This document shows positions 5,458 through 6,863 of a DNA stretch of 6,863 nucleotides, in pieces. Source of the stretch: Anaerotignum sp. Lineage in GTDB: Bacteria > Bacillota > Clostridia > Lachnospirales > Anaerotignaceae. The notes under the pieces were generated by a model. It worked only from the letters and a program-made list of their open reading frames with translations. It was not told the origin of the DNA and ran no database searches. Every line of letters begins with the position of its first letter. The first letter of the stretch is position 1. The translations under genes and the position numbers were made by a program. The stretch lies in NCBI GenBank assembly GCA_020024395.1, contig JAHHTV010000078.1, positions 1 to 6,863 on the forward strand. Direction: 5' to 3'.

Positions 5458-5940
5458 ATGACAAAAACAAATGCAATGCGGCTGCTTGACAAAGCAGGCA
5501 TTGCTTATCAAACAGTGAATTATACTTATGAAGATACAGAACATTCTGGATTACACGCCGCAAAAGCTGTTGGCATACCACCAGAACAAGTATTCAAAAC
5601 ATTGGTTGTGCGTGGCGACAAAACAGGCATTTTTGTTTGTTGTATTCCCGTTGACCGTGAATTAGATTTGAAAAAAGTAGCCACATTATCCAAAAACAAA
5701 AAGGTGGAAATGACACATGTCAAAGAATTGCTCAATTTGACAGGCTATATACGGGGCGGTTGTTCCCCTGTTGGCATGAAAAAAAAATATCCCACATGGA
5801 TAGACGAAACCGCAATGCTTTATGATACCATTGCCGTCAGTGCAGGGTTAAGAGGACAGCAGTTGATACTCTCCCCTGTGGATTTGGTGGGATTTCTTTC
5901 TGCACAATCAGGCGATTTGACCACAGAATTACATATTTGA
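5458..5940 (+). CDS. ybaK: Cys-tRNA(Pro)/Cys-tRNA(Cys) deacylase, YbaK/EbsC family
   Basis: The product is 160 aa, the usual length of the stand-alone YbaK/EbsC family. These trans-acting enzymes hydrolyse Cys mischarged on tRNA(Pro) by prolyl-tRNA synthetase. The family pattern is clear: HAAKAVGIPPEQVFKTLVVRG with the conserved catalytic-site Lys47, VPVDREL-type IPVDRELDLKKVA at 63-75, and YIRGGCSPVGMKKKYPTWID (GG at 100-101, SP at 103-104). It is cytoplasmic, with no signal peptide. GAGG (5444-5447) lies ten bases before the ATG. The gene starts 22 bases after the lipoprotein stop on the same strand without a visible promoter, so it is probably the last gene of that operon and ends at a strong terminator. 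No functional link to the two unknown genes upstream is evident. Confidence 0.93.
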   Translation: MTKTNAMRLLDKAGIAYQTVNYTYEDTEHSGLHAAKAVGIPPEQVFKTLVVRGDKTGIFVCCIPVDRELDLKKVATLSKNKKVEMTHVKELLNLTGYIRGGCSPVGMKKKYPTWIDETAMLYDTIAVSAGLRGQQLILSPVDLVGFLSAQSGDLTTELHI

Positions 5941-5944
5941 TATC

Positions 5945-5978
5945 AAAAAACCACTTGATATACTCAAGTGGTTTTTTT
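5945..5978. terminator. Bidirectional intrinsic terminator
   Basis: An eight-base-pair stem, CCACTTGA (5951-5958) with TCAAGTGG (5964-5971), has a five-base loop and is flanked by A6 and T7. It ends both the rightward operon and the leftward ferredoxin gene, whose stop lies just to the right. Confidence 0.92.
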
Positions 5979-5982
5979 CTGA

Positions 5983-6756
5983 TTATAAATATAAACCATT
6001 TTCTTTTTTTACGGAACAAGCAGTTTGCAAACGTTCTGTCAGCATATCCAATACAGGTACAGGAATACTTCTTGCTTTTTCTGGACAGATGGCAATACAA
6101 CCCATACAGGAAATACATTTTTGTTTGTCTGTGGTGTTTGGTTTGTCTTTGGGAATTGCCCCTGTTGGACAGTGGTCTGCACAAATACCGCACCCCTGAC
6201 AACCATCATCACACACAGGTACAAGCCCTGAACTATGATATGTTATATATGGTCTGTTTCCTGTTATTTTTGTTGTTGGCTCTATGGATGTTTCCATTTT
6301 TGTTTTGATTTGTTTTCCAAATACGCATAACTGTTTACAATCTTCTGTTGTGGGGCGGTCTTTGCCAAAACAATGCACAATGGAATGTTCTGTGACAGCA
6401 GAAATACCTGCCACAACCACAAAACCTTGTTTTTGCAAAATATCCTGCAATTCTAGCAATGTGTCATCAAATGCTCTGTTCCCATATGTCACAACTGCAA
6501 TGGCAGGCGTATAATTGCCGTGAAATTTTTGCAAACGTTGTACGGCTGTTTCTGGCACTCTGCCGCCAAATGCAGGCACACCCACAATCAAAATTTCTTG
6601 CTCTGTCATATCATAACTTTGTGTTGCCAATGCAAATGGTGTCATATCAATTTCTTTTTTGTGTACACCTTCCCATGCTTGCCCAACACTACACACTGCT
6701 TTTTGTGTTGTACCACAAGGGCTAAAATAAGCCTGTAAAATTTGTTTGTATTCCAT
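5983..6756 (-). CDS. EFR1-type flavodoxin/2[4Fe-4S] ferredoxin fusion
   Basis: The product is 257 aa from the ATG at 6756. Residues 1 to about 165 form a flavodoxin-like domain: the FMN phosphate loop YFSPCGTT at 10-17, then VGVPAFGGRVPETAV and VVTYGNRAFDDTL. The C-terminal third carries two 4Fe-4S motifs of the CxxCxxCxxxCP type, Cys186/189/192/196 and Cys214/217/220/224, with an extra Cys182. The domain order matches the EFR1 ferredoxins of anaerobes, cytoplasmic electron carriers or reductases whose substrate is mostly unknown. The start at 6756 has AGAGGGAG six bases upstream; an upstream in-frame ATG at 6828 has no such site and would add 24 residues that extend past the predicted promoter. 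Position 14 is Cys where Thr is common in this loop. It appears to be monocistronic. Confidence 0.9.
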   Translation of the reverse strand: MEYKQILQAYFSPCGTTQKAVCSVGQAWEGVHKKEIDMTPFALATQSYDMTEQEILIVGVPAFGGRVPETAVQRLQKFHGNYTPAIAVVTYGNRAFDDTLLELQDILQKQGFVVVAGISAVTEHSIVHCFGKDRPTTEDCKQLCVFGKQIKTKMETSIEPTTKITGNRPYITYHSSGLVPVCDDGCQGCGICADHCPTGAIPKDKPNTTDKQKCISCMGCIAICPEKARSIPVPVLDMLTERLQTACSVKKENGLYL

Positions 6757-6789
6757 AATATTCTCCCTCTTTTCATTCAAATTACATTT

Positions 6790-6818
6790 ATCATACACCT
6801 TTTTTCTTTGTCCTACAA
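6790..6818 (-). promoter_or_regulatory. Probable promoter of the EFR1-type gene
   Basis: On the minus strand there is a -35 TTGTAG (6818-6813), a 17-base spacer and a -10 TATGAT (6795-6790). Transcription would begin near 6783, about 27 nt before the ATG at 6756. This supports the shorter gene start. Confidence 0.55.
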
Positions 6819-6829
6819 TCAAAAACATA

Positions 6830-6858
6830 TCGTCAATATATGTATTCTATGGTATAAT
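6830..6858 (+). promoter_or_regulatory. Rightward promoter at the window edge
   Basis: A perfect -10 TATAAT at 6853-6858 is preceded by TGG (an extended -10), with a fair -35-like TCGTCA at 6830-6835 and a 17-base spacer. It points out of the window, presumably to a gene divergent from the EFR1-type gene. Confidence 0.5.
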
Positions 6859-6863
6859 TGAGT

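Noticed and set aside
5937..6308. Plus-strand 123-aa hydrophobic open frame
   Set aside because: It begins inside a terminator and is antisense to the clearly coding 4Fe-4S region. The hydrophobicity is a by-product of the reverse frame.

Overview
The window looks like chromosomal DNA of a low-GC, endospore-forming member of the Clostridia. The spore germination protease gene gpr, A/T-rich coding sequence, strong AGGAGG-type ribosome binding sites and several anaerobe-type Fe-S or redox families point this way. A Lachnospiraceae or Anaerotignum-like relative is possible, but the sequence alone does not fix the genus. No tRNA, rRNA, CRISPR array, insertion sequence or phage gene was seen. This appears to be core and near-core chromosome, with eight complete genes and one partial gene.

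Layout, left to right. (1) The first 37 codons of a YhaM-type 3'-5' exoribonuclease run leftward off the edge. (2) Divergent from it is a secreted protein with a beta-helix-like carbohydrate-binding region, a Pro/Glu/Thr linker and a copper-amine-oxidase-type stalk domain. Two 11-bp-phased AACGTAAC repeats sit in front of its promoter. (3) A bidirectional terminator separates it from a leftward pair: a C_GCAxxG_C_C redox protein, and upstream of it rpsT (ribosomal protein S20, TTG start). (4) rpsT has a good sigma-A promoter and a leader of about 140 nt with strong predicted RNA structure. (5) Back to back with that promoter is gpr, preceded by a sigma-F/G-like forespore promoter. (6) A sigma-A promoter then drives a likely three-gene operon: a small acidic protein of unknown function, a lipoprotein of unknown function translationally coupled to it, and a YbaK/EbsC-type Cys-tRNA deacylase. 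(7) A second bidirectional terminator separates this operon from a leftward EFR1-type flavodoxin/ferredoxin fusion. (8) At the right edge a rightward promoter points out of the window.

Functionally the genes are mostly housekeeping: RNA decay, ribosome assembly, tRNA quality control and electron transfer. To these are added one forespore protease and two exported proteins. The part most worth a second look is the 2278-2486 region. It combines a structured S20 leader, with two mutually exclusive pairings, and a promoter pair whose -35 elements are one base apart and which appear to use different sigma factors.
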